A stretch of DNA of 54,626 nt from Burkholderiales bacterium (lineage in GTDB: Bacteria; Pseudomonadota; Gammaproteobacteria; Burkholderiales; Usitatibacteraceae), in NCBI GenBank assembly GCA_025359985.1, contig JANYDB010000076.1:1-54626 (forward strand), given 5' to 3'. Below the pieces are notes generated by a model that was given only the letters and a program-made list of their open reading frames with translations, did not search any database and was not told the DNA's origin. Every line of letters begins with the position of its first letter. Positions within the stretch are counted from its first letter, which is position 1. Positions 53,482-54,626 of the stretch are shown here, one piece after another. The translations under genes were made by a program, and so were the position numbers.

Positions 53482-54626
53482 TCATTTGAAAAACAGCGGC
53501 ACATTGGCATTGTAGTACTCGCCTACACAGCCTGAGCCGCCCGCCTTATCTTGTGCTGAAGCAAAGACTCTAACCACGTAGCGCTTGGCATTCAATATGT
53601 CTGACATGGCTTGGTCGCGGATACCTCGGTACATCTCAAAACTAAGCACGTCGCCACCTTCTACATAGTGAACTTTGTTGTAATACGTTGGTGCTCCGCC
53701 CGTCTCTTGCACTTGGACGGTGTAGTTACACACGCCGCCAGTGATCTTGGGTTTGATGCTCACCACGCAGATAAATTTTTCACTCGCTGAAAATAAATTC
53801 TTGCTGTCCCACGTGTGCGCGCTACAGTCCATGCTGTGCGTCAGTGAAGCAACACCACTTGCAATAGCGCCGCCATCCACTACGGTAAGTTTGTGATTAA
53901 GTTTGCCCAGACAGCTTGGCAACGGGGAGCCTGAATTGAGTGGTGTGGCGTGTGCGGAAATGGTGTACTCCCCTTTGCCCCAGCCTGGCCCTTGCTTGAT
54001 GGCGGACAGTACATCCGCTGGCTGGCCGGTGTTGTGCGCCACGGCCTTTTGCACGCCGTCTTTGGCCACGGTGAGCGTGTATGCGCAGTTTGGTTGGTTG
54101 GCTTGTTGGTTGATGATACGTACGTCCATGCTAATGGCTGTTGGCATGAAAAGACTGCTGAGTGTGCCGTCCGTGTCAAAAGTGCTGTTGCCAAGAGGTG
54201 TGGTGATCGAGACCGTCGAGCTGTCAATGGTCATCATATTGAGTGCGCCGAGCTTTGGCCCTGCGAGATGTGCCGATGAACTCTTGATGCCCCCCGAACA
54301 TGCAGGAACGTCGCTAACAGGAACGGGGGTCCAAGGGCCAACGGTAGCGAGGTATTGGCCAGGCGCTGGCACTTGGTCAAAAACCATCGTTTGGCTCATC
54401 GGCAAGGTGCTAATACCCGTATTCTCGATGGTTTTGCCAGTGGCCTCGTGCTTCAGACGAACCACGTAGCCGCACGGCGTGTCGGACTTTCCTTCAACGT
54501 TCACCATCCAAATTTTGTTGGTCTTGTCATAACCATCGTCGACCAGTTTCACACCAGTGATGTTAGTCGCAATGCTAAGCTTGAAGCGCTTGATTTCAAA
54601 GTCGGCTGACGCACTGCCAACGCAGT
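53482..54626 (-). CDS. Unknown secreted-type repeat protein, N-terminus outside the window
   Basis: The frame is open from base 54626 to the TGA at 53482-53484 (381 codons including the stop); an internal GTG at 54552 is not a convincing start because coding sequence continues upstream. The protein is built of repeated beta-rich units of about 60-90 residues, each with a cysteine near a CxYxVxV-like strand (CGYVVRL, CAYTLTVAKDG, CNYTVQVQE), and is rich in Ser/Thr/Gly. Few charged residues and regular cysteines suggest an extracytoplasmic protein with disulfides. No domain was recognised. It is convergent with qmcA and not part of the duplicated arms as far as can be seen. Confidence 0.7.
   Translation of the reverse strand, partial: CVGSASADFEIKRFKLSIATNITGVKLVDDGYDKTNKIWMVNVEGKSDTPCGYVVRLKHEATGKTIENTGISTLPMSQTMVFDQVPAPGQYLATVGPWTPVPVSDVPACSGGIKSSSAHLAGPKLGALNMMTIDSSTVSITTPLGNSTFDTDGTLSSLFMPTAISMDVRIINQQANQPNCAYTLTVAKDGVQKAVAHNTGQPADVLSAIKQGPGWGKGEYTISAHATPLNSGSPLPSCLGKLNHKLTVVDGGAIASGVASLTHSMDCSAHTWDSKNLFSASEKFICVVSIKPKITGGVCNYTVQVQETGGAPTYYNKVHYVEGGDVLSFEMYRGIRDQAMSDILNAKRYVVRVFASAQDKAGGSGCVGEYYNANVPLFFK

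Noticed and set aside
1-54626. Insertion sequences, integrases or CRISPR arrays as cause of the duplication
   Set aside because: No transposase, integrase, terminal repeats or regularly spaced repeat array is visible anywhere in the window; the only doubtful remnant is at 53170-53480.

Overview
The window looks like chromosomal DNA of a Gram-negative proteobacterium, probably a betaproteobacterium. The grounds are a complete System I (Ccm) cytochrome c maturation operon, two classes of outer-membrane beta-barrel protein, lipoprotein and Sec signals, a qmcA-nfeD pair, and moderately high GC. The taxon is an inference from gene content and style. No marker gene fixes it.

The main feature is symmetry. 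Almost the whole window is one very large, diverged inverted duplication. Reading outward from a centre near 25.6 kb, each arm carries the same genes in the same order: a DUF5916 outer-membrane protein; an FAD / double cNMP-binding / four-[4Fe-4S] oxidoreductase; a pentaheme cytochrome c; a decaheme cytochrome c with a C-terminal LVIVD beta-propeller; an outer-membrane beta-barrel; a double GlcG/HbpS-domain lipoprotein; an FHA-domain decaheme cytochrome c; a diheme-type membrane cytochrome b; then, divergently, ccmI-ccmA-ccmB-ccmC-ccmD-ccmE-ccmF-ccmG-ccmH and an NfeD-like gene. The left arm runs from 1 to about 25.43 kb and is cut inside nfeD by the window edge. The right arm runs from about 25.79 to 51.9 kb. 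The roughly 350-bp spacer at the axis holds one tRNA gene with a CAT anticodon. The arms are clearly diverged (many synonymous changes, changed N- and C-termini, different intergenic DNA), yet every gene is intact in both, so this is an old duplication kept under purifying selection, unless the join is an assembly chimera.

Region by region: 1-236 truncated nfeD (-); 372-7998 ccmH to ccmI (-); 7999-8466 divergent regulatory DNA; 8467-22702 seven-gene electron-transfer operon (+); 22968-25430 DUF5916 (+); 25548-25624 tRNA (-); 25785-42921 mirror-image DUF5916 and electron-transfer genes (-); 42922-43554 divergent regulatory DNA with tandem repeats; 43555-51319 ccmI to ccmH (+); 51524-53020 nfeD and qmcA (+); 53021-53481 no assignable gene; 53482-54626 a truncated gene of unknown function (-).

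Proposed joint working (inference): the FAD/FeS protein exchanges electrons with a cytoplasmic nucleotide or ferredoxin pool. The diheme b protein and the FHA-decaheme protein carry electrons across the inner membrane and into the periplasm. The pentaheme and LVIVD-decaheme proteins, the beta-barrel and the GlcG lipoprotein form a periplasmic to outer-membrane conduit, analogous in layout but not obviously homologous to MtrCAB/PioAB porin-cytochrome systems. Each arm encodes 25 c-type heme motifs, and the Ccm operon on the same arm supplies the heme attachment machinery. The direction of electron flow and the substrate cannot be read from the sequence.
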